From positions 1 to 22,537 of the IMG/VR virus record IMGVR_UViG_3300030061_000634: DNA of 22,537 bases, one strand, 5' to 3'. Below, in pieces: positions 8,569 through 14,919 of the stretch. The notes below the pieces were generated by a model. That model was not told the origin of the DNA. It saw only the letters and a program-made list of their open reading frames with translations, and searched no databases. Both the position numbers and the translations under genes were made by a program. Numbering within the stretch: the first letter of the stretch is position 1; each line of letters opens with the position of its first letter. The stretch is from a virus.

Positions 8569-9171
8569 TTACAATTTTAACTCACTTAAAGTATTATCTG
8601 AACCCAATATTCCTTTATAAAAAGTATTAAAAGCAAGACTTATTCTAGTATCATGATTTTTTTTGGTATCGACTCGATGAATTAATGATGATGGAAACAT
8701 TATTAATTGGCCTGTTTTTACAGGAAGCCACCACGTATCTGAATTCCACATATTATATTTTTCTATCTCGGGTTTAATCTGTTGATATTCTTTTGGATAA
8801 GAAAATTTAATGCTATCATCTGCATTTAAATAAAATACACCTGATATAATTGAATTAGGATGAGCATGAGGATGATGATGCTCACCTTGTTCCATATAAT
8901 TTATCCAAGATTGAGTTACGTATAATTCAACTTTATGTTTAGGTGATATAATTTTATCTAAATAGTTTTTACAGTTTTTATCTATAAAACTTTTTATACT
9001 TTTTAATTCTGGTTTATCTAAAATATAGGTATCTTTTGTAAAAGAGTTAAAGTTTTTATTTGTCTTGTTTTTTTGATTATCAACAAAACTTAATTCTTTT
9101 TTTGTAAATGGTCGATTTATTTCTGAAATATAAACAGGGGTTGGAAATAAGCTATGGGTATTATACTTCAT
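8569..9171 (-). CDS. 2OG-Fe(II) oxygenase-like protein (TIGR02466 / PF13759 type)
   Basis: 200 residues using ATG at 9171. I preferred this start because the family begins near LFPTPVY (8-14), and the longer form would overlap the previous gene by 59 rather than 11 bases. The metal motif region is EHHHPHAHPNSIISGVFYLN (97-116); H102-x-H104 is in the place where many 2OG enzymes have HxD. The second half has IMFPSSLIHRV with H165, then DTRISLAF with R176, the expected 2-oxoglutarate-binding arginine. Such enzymes couple 2-oxoglutarate decarboxylation to hydroxylation of a substrate, here unknown. Last gene of the oxygenase cassette, separated from its relatives by the MAHFA protein. Confidence 0.82.
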   Translation of the reverse strand: MKYNTHSLFPTPVYISEINRPFTKKELSFVDNQKNKTNKNFNSFTKDTYILDKPELKSIKSFIDKNCKNYLDKIISPKHKVELYVTQSWINYMEQGEHHHPHAHPNSIISGVFYLNADDSIKFSYPKEYQQIKPEIEKYNMWNSDTWWLPVKTGQLIMFPSSLIHRVDTKKNHDTRISLAFNTFYKGILGSDNTLSELKL

Positions 9172-9724
9172 CCCACAATGTTGTATCAACATTCCAAACG
9201 TGAGTATCTTCATTAACATTTAGATGAGAAGCATTTCCATACCATTTTTGTTGGTCTTCATTCCATTTAATGTAATAAGGAGCTTGGTCAGGTTGTGTAC
9301 CTATAACGTTTCCATCGTTATCTGTTATGTCTTGTCCTGCTAAAGGATTACTATATTCTGTAACTGTTGGATAATCTACTGGTGCTTTCCAACTAAAATC
9401 TTCATTACTTAAATGCCATGAAGCGTAAGGTTGTGGTTCTACAAATCTATCAGCAGTTTCTAAATAAACTCCTCCACGCCCTGTAGCTTGATTTCTAAAA
9501 TTGTGATTATATGAATATTGTTTCCATACATTTTGCTCTTCAGAATACATATGTTTGTATAGATTTTTTACATATGTTTCGCCATCTACATGCATATCGT
9601 TTTCTCCTAAAGGACCGTTTGAAGTTGGTATATCATTAGAAGCAACAATACACTCTTGTACTTGCCATTCTAACTCTCCAGTAAATGGATTTGGTTGTTT
9701 CTCTAATCTTGCAAAATGTGCCAT
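9161..9724 (-). CDS. MAHFA-type marine phage protein, function unknown
   Basis: 187 residues. MAHFARLE at the start, VWKQYSYNHNFRN (66-78) and PQPYASWHL (97-105) are hallmarks of a protein I recognise from T4-like cyanophages and other marine phages, commonly lying among tail or oxygenase genes; no biochemical role is known to me. It is Trp/Tyr/Asn-rich with an acidic C-terminal half, has no signal peptide or membrane segment, and ends in NVDTTLWDEV. AAGGAG at 9737-9732, seven bases from the ATG, is a better ribosome site than most oxygenase genes around it have, and a possible promoter lies in the 39-base gap. Sandwiched between oxygenase genes, it might be a substrate or partner, which is speculation. 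Confidence 0.72.
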   Translation of the reverse strand: MAHFARLEKQPNPFTGELEWQVQECIVASNDIPTSNGPLGENDMHVDGETYVKNLYKHMYSEEQNVWKQYSYNHNFRNQATGRGGVYLETADRFVEPQPYASWHLSNEDFSWKAPVDYPTVTEYSNPLAGQDITDNDGNVIGTQPDQAPYYIKWNEDQQKWYGNASHLNVNEDTHVWNVDTTLWDEV

Positions 9725-9734
9725 AATAATTCTC

Positions 9735-9763
9735 CTTATATAATATTTAAAAATGCGTGTAAA
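9735..9763 (-). promoter_or_regulatory. Possible promoter before the MAHFA-type gene
   Basis: TTTACA (9763-9758), a 17-base spacer and TATAAG (9740-9735), each one base from consensus, lie in the 39-base gap. The -10 overlaps the AAGGAG ribosome site, so a transcript from here would lack it, which argues against use. AT-rich background makes chance matches likely. Confidence 0.25.
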
Positions 9764-10378
9764 TCATTTTTTACCTTTAAAAAACGCCGGTAGACCAAGC
9801 ATGGGTCGGTCATCAAATATAACAGCATTCTTAGTTTTTTTGTTATAGTGTAAAAATACTTGTGCACAGTCGGCTCCCGTAAAAGGTTTTCTCCAGTGTT
9901 CTAAATCACATCCTTTGTATATCAACATATCTCCTGGATTCAAATCTATTTTAACTCCTTTTTTGCCTTCTTTTCCTGTAGGTTCTAAATAGATAGGCCA
10001 ATTTTGACCTCCTAAATTTAAAGTCGTAGATATATCACAGGCCATTCTATCTTTATGTCTTTTTAAAACATCACCTTTCTTATATATTCGTCCATAAGAA
10101 TAATTAGGATGCAGTTTTAAACCTGTTTCTTTTTCCATAATGGGCTTGATGTGCTGTAATAAAGTTTCAAATACAGTATCAGAATATATACAAAACGTTT
10201 TAGGGACTTGAGTATCACCAAAAGAACCAAATAATTTTTCTTCTGGATTAATGTATCTATGATGTATTAAAACATGAGTTAAATACCTTCTGTTTAAAAA
10301 ATAATTAAATAAAAAAGTACAAAAATTTTTATCTAAAACTTTCTTTAAAACTTTATATTTATTTTTTTTAAAACTCAT
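9764..10378 (-). CDS. 2OG-Fe(II) oxygenase, HxD type
   Basis: 204 residues. After a basic helical N-terminus the double-stranded beta-helix core includes NYSYGRIYKKGDVLKRHKDR (92-111) with H108-x-D110 as predicted iron ligands, followed by ISTTLNLGG. NPGDMLIYKGCDLEHWRKPF (147-166) gives the distal His161. The expected late arginine is not in its usual place: the last core strand reads CAQVFLHYN, with Gln173, so the 2-oxoglutarate carboxylate may be held differently, perhaps by Arg163. Phage proteins with this GD...HWR.PF...QVFLHY pattern are usually annotated as oxygenases. The ATG forms an ATGA overlap with the stop of the preceding oxygenase gene. Substrate unknown. Confidence 0.82.
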   Translation of the reverse strand: MSFKKNKYKVLKKVLDKNFCTFLFNYFLNRRYLTHVLIHHRYINPEEKLFGSFGDTQVPKTFCIYSDTVFETLLQHIKPIMEKETGLKLHPNYSYGRIYKKGDVLKRHKDRMACDISTTLNLGGQNWPIYLEPTGKEGKKGVKIDLNPGDMLIYKGCDLEHWRKPFTGADCAQVFLHYNKKTKNAVIFDDRPMLGLPAFFKGKK

Positions 10379-10878
10379 TTTATATCTTTATTGTAATAAT
10401 TTAAATTAATTACTAACCTATTTTTTTCATCCGTGCAAGTGGTTCCTGTATGTTCATAACGTCCGTCAAAAATAACTACTCTATTTTCTCGACTTAATAT
10501 TTCTCTACCATTTTTAAAAATAGTTTTACCATTATTGGTATTAACATAATAAATGGCTGTCCACCATTTATGGTTCCAATCAAAATCAGTATGGTGATCA
10601 AATTTTTTAATATTTTTAGTCCGCAATAAAAGATTAGCTTTTATTCTAGCTATTGCTGTAGCATTTAATTTTTTTATTAAAGGATCTAACATATTACAAA
10701 AATCAGAGTTTGTTCCTCCTGTTTGATAAAACAAATGTGAAAATTGAAATTCATCTTCTTTATTATTTCCAGTAACACAACTAAAGTACCAAGGAAAATA
10801 ACCGCTGTTCATAGTATCATTTATTTTATTAAAACTTTCCCAATCTAAAAAATGATCATATATAAAAATATCTTTCAT
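10375..10878 (-). CDS. Compact 2OG-Fe(II) oxygenase
   Basis: 167 residues, the smallest of the group. FDHHTDFDW (93-101) gives H96-x-D98; VVIFDGRYEHTG (134-145) gives His143; NRLVINLNYY (153-162) gives Arg154. Together these complete the HxD...H...R set for iron and 2-oxoglutarate binding. IYYVNTNNGKTIF (109-121) is the usual strand pair between them. The reaction is expected to be a hydroxylation. The ATG lies two bases after the stop of the upstream oxygenase and its own stop overlaps the next ATG (ATGA). It differs strongly in sequence from its neighbours, so the cassette does not look like a recent tandem duplication. Confidence 0.82.
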   Translation of the reverse strand: MKDIFIYDHFLDWESFNKINDTMNSGYFPWYFSCVTGNNKEDEFQFSHLFYQTGGTNSDFCNMLDPLIKKLNATAIARIKANLLLRTKNIKKFDHHTDFDWNHKWWTAIYYVNTNNGKTIFKNGREILSRENRVVIFDGRYEHTGTTCTDEKNRLVINLNYYNKDIK

Positions 10879-10880
10879 TT

Positions 10881-11489
10881 TTATTTAAAACTATATCCTA
10901 AATTCCACACGACTAAAGAATATCTAGTGCCTCGTGTAATGGGTGTAACTCTATGCCAAGTATCTGAAGGAAAAACTATTAAACTTCCTTTACCTCCTAT
11001 TTCTTTTACCCTATGGGGTTTACATTTTTTTACATCTTGATGATCTCTAAAATCAAATTCAAAATGTCCTCCTTTATAATCTTTAGGATCCGATAAATTT
11101 ATAGTCATAGATATTTTTCTAAGTTTATTATGTGTATTTAAATTATTAGGAGTGTCATACGGTAAACTAGTATCTATGTGCCAGTTATAAAATTGATTAG
11201 GTCCGTATATAGTAAATTGAGCAGGCTCTGTCCAATCCCATTGAAAATTCCACTCTGCTTCTTTATTTGCTTGATGCACAAAAGGTTGAAGTTCTCTGTA
11301 AAGCCATTCTTCATCTAAAAAAACTACATCAGAGTTTCTATATTTTTTTGTATTTATTTGTTTTTTGTTTGTTATTTTTCTTACAGTTGCTTTTTTAACT
11401 TTGTGTCTTAAACCATACTTAATAACATCATCACAAAATTTATCTGATACAGCTTTTTTAAAATAAAAATATTTATGTTTTAAAATCAT
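10881..11489 (-). CDS. 2OG-Fe(II) oxygenase, prolyl-4-hydroxylase-like
   Basis: 202 residues from ATG at 11489. A 20-residue longer frame exists, but the chosen ATG overlaps the upstream stop as ATGA, is preceded by GAGAGGA, and gives the typical family N-terminus (KHKYFYFKKAVSDKFCDDVI). The core contains FYNWHIDT with H104-x-D106, then KISMTINLSDPKDYKGGHFEF, then IVFPSDTWHRVTPITRGTRY with His179 and Arg189, all canonical. The 'L.d...Y.GG.f.f' and 'FPs...H.V.Pi..GtRys' pattern is that of P4H-like oxygenases common in T4-like and marine phages. Probably hydroxylates a protein side chain, though small-molecule substrates cannot be excluded. Confidence 0.87.
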   Translation of the reverse strand: MILKHKYFYFKKAVSDKFCDDVIKYGLRHKVKKATVRKITNKKQINTKKYRNSDVVFLDEEWLYRELQPFVHQANKEAEWNFQWDWTEPAQFTIYGPNQFYNWHIDTSLPYDTPNNLNTHNKLRKISMTINLSDPKDYKGGHFEFDFRDHQDVKKCKPHRVKEIGGKGSLIVFPSDTWHRVTPITRGTRYSLVVWNLGYSFK

Positions 11490-12109
11490 TGATGCATTTC
11501 CTCTCTCCAAGCTATTCCATTTTCTTGCCAATATACTGGCCACGTCCAACTTGTCATAGAATATTTAACTCCTGATGTAATAGGAGATACAGTGTGGGGA
11601 TGCGTCACTTGACTAGGCCATATTAAAGCATGTCCTACTGGTATTTTTTTATTATCGAATTTTTGTCTTGGAAGTTTAAGTACACCACCTTTAAAATTAT
11701 CATTTAATTTAACTACCATTGTTATGTGACTTACATCATTATGCAAATGTAATTCGTCTTTTTTACTACCATCATACCTAACAATAAATGGGTCAAACCA
11801 ACCTATAACTTTCGTAGAGGGCCATTCTTTTTTTATCATTTTAGAAATAGTTTGAGAATAATGTATAGTAAAATCTTCAAAAAATTTTTCTCCCGCAAAA
11901 TATCTAGATCGCATAATATTAAAGTACAACGTTGAATCTTTAGCAACTTTAGATTGATGCCAATAATTAAATTTATTTTTTAATTCATCTCCTATGTTAC
12001 AAAGTTCTTTACAAAAAGATTCAGTAAATAAAGGTGTAATTAAAATATCTTTATGGTTTTTATATTTAATTCCTGCATCTTTGTGCACACCTTTTAAATA
12101 ATCAATCAT
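11486..12109 (-). CDS. 2OG-Fe(II) oxygenase, divergent active site
   Basis: 207 residues. HLHNDVSHITMVVKLND (121-137) contains H123-x-D125; FKGGVLKLPR follows, then ALIWPSQVTHPHTVSPITSG (161-180) with distal His172. The position of the 2-oxoglutarate-binding arginine reads GVKYSMTSW, so Lys182 replaces it; in other members of this cassette the same place reads GTRYS. Lys substitution can be functional in some 2OG enzymes, but this could also mark altered co-substrate use. The C-terminus is extended by a Trp-rich tail (WTWPVYWQENGIAW). ATG immediately follows the upstream stop (TAAATG) and the stop overlaps the next start. Confidence 0.82.
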   Translation of the reverse strand: MIDYLKGVHKDAGIKYKNHKDILITPLFTESFCKELCNIGDELKNKFNYWHQSKVAKDSTLYFNIMRSRYFAGEKFFEDFTIHYSQTISKMIKKEWPSTKVIGWFDPFIVRYDGSKKDELHLHNDVSHITMVVKLNDNFKGGVLKLPRQKFDNKKIPVGHALIWPSQVTHPHTVSPITSGVKYSMTSWTWPVYWQENGIAWREEMHQ

Positions 12110-12688
12110 TTAATAACACCAAGATACAAAAGAATATCTTGTTCCTTTCTTTATAGGCTTAACTAAATGTGGATATAAAAATATAGAAGGAAAAATAATT
12201 AAATCTCCAGCTTTAAATTTAATTTCATAATCATCAAACATTATAAATTCTCCACCTTTGTAGTCATCATTTAAGACCGCAACAATACTTAAAATTGGTA
12301 TTCCTTTCGTTTCTCCATTAAATAAATCATGAATATGATCTACATGTTTAGACATAATTTGATTTTTTTTATATCTGTTAAATCTAATTTTAGAAAATCC
12401 ATTCCAACTATTAATGGTGTCTCCACCAATTTTATCTGTAATAATATATTTTTCTATTGCTTTCCAGGTTAGTTTCATTAACTCTTCTAAATAAGTTAAT
12501 TTTTCTCCCCAACAAATATTAAGTTCTTTACTACCATTTTTAACATAAGTATCACTCGCATCTTGAAAGTTTTGATATTTGTGTTGTTCCCAAGTTTTAT
12601 CTTTTTTAAGTTCTTCTAAAGAAGTTTTTAAAATATTATGAGGAATCCAATTATCTAACTGAAGTATGTAGTCTTTTAAATTTTTCAT
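12110..12688 (-). CDS. 2OG-Fe(II) oxygenase, canonical P4H-like
   Basis: 192 residues. All key residues are present: SKHVDHIHDLF (113-123) with H115-x-D117; IVAVLNDDYKGGEFIMF (135-151) as the core strand pair; DLIIFPSIFLYPHLVKPI (162-179) with His174; and KGTRYSFVSW with Arg184. This is the layout of phage prolyl-4-hydroxylase-like oxygenases, requiring Fe(II), 2-oxoglutarate and O2. No signal peptide. The ATG overlaps the stop of the preceding gene as ATGA, which fixes the start. The protein is clearly related to the next two genes downstream through the YKGG and GtRYS segments, suggesting old paralogy within the cassette. Confidence 0.88.
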   Translation of the reverse strand: MKNLKDYILQLDNWIPHNILKTSLEELKKDKTWEQHKYQNFQDASDTYVKNGSKELNICWGEKLTYLEELMKLTWKAIEKYIITDKIGGDTINSWNGFSKIRFNRYKKNQIMSKHVDHIHDLFNGETKGIPILSIVAVLNDDYKGGEFIMFDDYEIKFKAGDLIIFPSIFLYPHLVKPIKKGTRYSFVSWCY

Positions 12689-13380
12689 TTAATAAATTTT
12701 TTAGGTCTTAATTTATTACCTAGCTTCATTAATTTCCAAGCTACATTAACAAAATAATTTTGTGGTTGAGAAGTTGCATGTGCTTTAAACAACTCCTCTG
12801 TCCATTTTAATCTTTTTAAATTAAAATCATCATTAAGCTTTTTACTTACAAATCTGACATAATATAAAGGCTGGTTTTCTTTTATTTTAATTGGTTTTTT
12901 ATCGTTTAATATTTCAAAGGTAAAATCTACAGGTCTTTGCCAACTGTGAATATCAAAGGTTCCACTAATAAATCTTGTGTTACTTACTTCACCATGTAAG
13001 AAAGGAGGATAAACTTCTAGCCACACAGGTTCGTCTGCAACAAACATATACGAAACTAAAACAGAACATAAAGCTTTATCTGTATCTGTATATTGTCCAA
13101 ATCTAGGGTCAACCATATGGTCTACAAAACCTTGTTTTTGACTTACCCAAATTCTTTTTTCTTCTCTAAAATATTTAATTTCAACGTCAAATGGAGATTT
13201 AATAACATAAAAATTTTTTAAAAAATTAAAGTTAGAGGGACATTGTTTAAATAAACTATTTGTTTTTTTGTAAAATCCTGAAATTTTTTCAGGAGTTTTT
13301 ATCATTCTTTCTAAAGATTCAATAAGATGATATTTATCAGAATAACTTTTTTTGAATGGTACCCAGCCTATTTTTGTCAT
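12685..13380 (-). CDS. Conserved marine phage protein of unknown function inside the oxygenase cassette
   Basis: 231 residues from ATG at 13380, which overlaps the upstream stop as ATGA; a slightly longer frame would need a TTG start, so ATG is preferred. Not an oxygenase: no HxD...H pattern is visible. Recognisable segments are FYVIKSPFDVEI (57-68), FDIHSWQRPVDFTFE (142-156) and QPLYYVRF (170-177). I recall proteins with these segments in other marine phages, typically near oxygenase genes, but know no function. The fold appears mixed alpha/beta with a short helical C-terminus (AWKLMKLGNKLRPKKF). Its fixed place between two oxygenase genes hints at a partner, substrate carrier or target-recognition role. 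Confidence 0.7.
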   Translation of the reverse strand: MTKIGWVPFKKSYSDKYHLIESLERMIKTPEKISGFYKKTNSLFKQCPSNFNFLKNFYVIKSPFDVEIKYFREEKRIWVSQKQGFVDHMVDPRFGQYTDTDKALCSVLVSYMFVADEPVWLEVYPPFLHGEVSNTRFISGTFDIHSWQRPVDFTFEILNDKKPIKIKENQPLYYVRFVSKKLNDDFNLKRLKWTEELFKAHATSQPQNYFVNVAWKLMKLGNKLRPKKFIK

Positions 13381-13925
13381 TCCCAATTTTCCCTGTTTCT
13401 AAAATTAAAAGCTATGGCATATTTAACAGTATCATCTATTATTCTTTTTGTTTTATGTCTAAGATGTGCTCTAAATAAAACAATTTTATTTTTTATAATT
13501 TCTGTTTTTAAATTTAATTCAGGAAATTCTAAGTAGTGTCCTTTACAAGTATTTAAAAATAATACGCCTGATATACTGTTGCCAGAATGATCATGCAGGG
13601 CAGTAAAACAATTTCTTGTCATTTTATTTCCCCAAGCATCTTTTAAATATGAATTACCCATTTTTGTATCTAAATTAAAATGATCTATGCAAAAAGAAAG
13701 TGCAGCATTTAGATCTAAATCGTAAATAAAATACGTCCAATCCGTCATTTCTCCACGAACATTAGTTCTATGGTTCATATTATTTGGAAGAGTAATACCG
13801 TGTTCTATTTCTCTAATTAATTTTTTTGTATTTATATTTTCTAAAATACATTCATAAAAAAAAGTTGGTTTTTCTATATTTCTCTCTAAAATTAAATTAG
13901 TCTGTTTTACTCTAATAGCTTTCAT
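13377..13925 (-). CDS. Divergent 2OG-Fe(II) oxygenase-like protein, first gene of cassette
   Basis: 182 residues. ALHDHSGNSISGVLFLN (109-125) aligns, without gaps, with AHPNSIISGVFYLN of the cassette's last gene, placing H111-x-H113 over its HxH. IVLFRAHLRHKTKRI (148-162) matches its IMFPSSLIHRV, so His157 is the distal ligand. The final core strand reads TVKYAIAFNF, where Lys168 stands in for the usual arginine. The metal site is therefore three histidines plus a lysine, an unusual set, and activity is uncertain. ATG at 13925 has no Shine-Dalgarno sequence and follows a near-consensus promoter by only 13 bases. The stop overlaps the next ATG. Confidence 0.72.
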   Translation of the reverse strand: MKAIRVKQTNLILERNIEKPTFFYECILENINTKKLIREIEHGITLPNNMNHRTNVRGEMTDWTYFIYDLDLNAALSFCIDHFNLDTKMGNSYLKDAWGNKMTRNCFTALHDHSGNSISGVLFLNTCKGHYLEFPELNLKTEIIKNKIVLFRAHLRHKTKRIIDDTVKYAIAFNFRNRENWE

Positions 13926-13938
13926 AATGTATTGCTAC

Positions 13939-13967
13939 ATTATATAGATAAATAAAATCTTATTCAA
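13939..13967 (-). promoter_or_regulatory. Promoter of the oxygenase cassette, near-leaderless
   Basis: On the minus strand TTGAAT (13967-13962), a 17-base spacer and a perfect TATAAT (13944-13939). The -35 box overlaps the stop codon of the glycine-rich gene. Transcription would start about seven bases before the ATG at 13925, leaving no room for a Shine-Dalgarno site, and none is seen. Confidence 0.55.
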
Positions 13968-14898
13968 TAGTTAAAGTACCAGTAGATAAAAAGGTAATTA
14001 TTGCACTTCCATCTTGAGAAGCAGTTATTGAACCTTCTGGACTGACTGTAACAAGGGGCACTAAAGCAGTAGGGCATCTTAAATGAACTCTACCAGATCC
14101 TCCCGTTCCGTTTCCTCCGCCTTGAACTGGGCCGCCGCCTCCGCCGCCGCCTCCAGTATTTGCTGCAGCGTTTCCTCTTCCACCGGCTCCTCCGCCAGAC
14201 CCTCCTGATCCGCCAGATCCGCTAGGTACGTTTCCAAATCCACCGCCACCTCCACCAGAGAATGTTTGTGAACTTGGTGAAATAAATGTAGTTGAACTTC
14301 CAGGTCCTCCTGGTCCTCCAGAGTTAGAATGTGATCCTGCTGATCCAGAAGCTCCTCCGCCTCCGCCACCAGCCGCTCCATAGGCCGGTCCATCTAATGA
14401 ACCTGGTGATTGACCACCTTGTGCGCCTTCAGGTGGAGAGTATCCACCAGCGTTTCCATTTCCTCTTGGATTAGAACCTACATATCCTCCCGGTCCAGAT
14501 CCACCGCCTGCACCTCCAGGCTGACCAGCAGCGTTTAAATCAGGAGATCCTTGATTACCTCCGCCACCGCCTCCGGTTGCTTCAACCGCAAATGAAGAAC
14601 CTGTAAATACTGAAGAATTACCACCAGATACACCTCTTCCAGATCCTTGTGCTGGTGGTACTGATCCAGATCCTCCAGCTCCAACTGTAATTGTGTATGT
14701 TCCTGTTTCGACTTCTTGTTGACCTTGGGGAATTGAAAATTCTCTCATTCCGCCGCCGCCTCCGCCGCCGCCGTAGTTAGAACCTCCAGCGCCTCCGCCA
14801 GCGACAAGTAAATAACCAAAAGGTATTTTATTTGATGATCCAGCTTGAAGACCAAATGCTCTTGATGCTGATGCTCCAAAACTTCCTAGTAGTGGCAT
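13960..14898 (-). CDS. Glycine-rich tail adhesin-like protein
   Basis: 312 residues, with Gly runs of up to eight or more and many GPGG, PGGAGG and SGG segments between about 30 and 270. IPFGYLLVAGGGAGG (25-39) and GTYTITVGAGG (66-76) mark the beta-strand plus polyglycine pattern of glycine-rich phage fibre and adhesin domains, in which Gly-rich stretches may pack as polyglycine-II helices at the fibre tip. The last 45 residues return to ordinary beta sequence (VHLRCPTALVPLVTVSPEG). Follows the fibre-type gene after 21 bases with AGGAGG before the ATG. It is the last gene before the oxygenase cassette, whose -35 box overlaps this gene's stop. Receptor binding is inferred; proline/glycine content makes it a plausible hydroxylation target. 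Confidence 0.72.
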   Translation of the reverse strand: MPLLGSFGASASRAFGLQAGSSNKIPFGYLLVAGGGAGGSNYGGGGGGGGMREFSIPQGQQEVETGTYTITVGAGGSGSVPPAQGSGRGVSGGNSSVFTGSSFAVEATGGGGGGNQGSPDLNAAGQPGGAGGGSGPGGYVGSNPRGNGNAGGYSPPEGAQGGQSPGSLDGPAYGAAGGGGGGASGSAGSHSNSGGPGGPGSSTTFISPSSQTFSGGGGGGFGNVPSGSGGSGGSGGGAGGRGNAAANTGGGGGGGGPVQGGGNGTGGSGRVHLRCPTALVPLVTVSPEGSITASQDGSAIITFLSTGTLTIE

Positions 14899-14919
14899 AA
14901 TCTTTCTCCTCCTAATTTA

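Noticed and set aside
8525-8591. Promoter before the nozzle-like gene (TATAAT at 8568-8563)
   Set aside because: No acceptable -35 hexamer at 16-18 bases spacing; in DNA this AT-rich a lone TATAAT is expected by chance.
8569-13925. Oxygenase cassette as a DNA 5-methylcytosine/thymine hydroxylase (TET/JBP) pathway
   Set aside because: The sequences resemble P4H-like and TIGR02466-like oxygenases; no TET/JBP signature, DNA methylase or base-modification kinase is visible in the window. Kept only as an alternative in the pathway hypothesis.
14079-14393. 104-codon open frame on the minus strand inside the glycine-rich adhesin gene
   Set aside because: It is the +1 shadow of GGN-rich glycine codons, which avoid stops in that frame; its product is a Leu/Glu/Asp-rich low-complexity string with no start signal.
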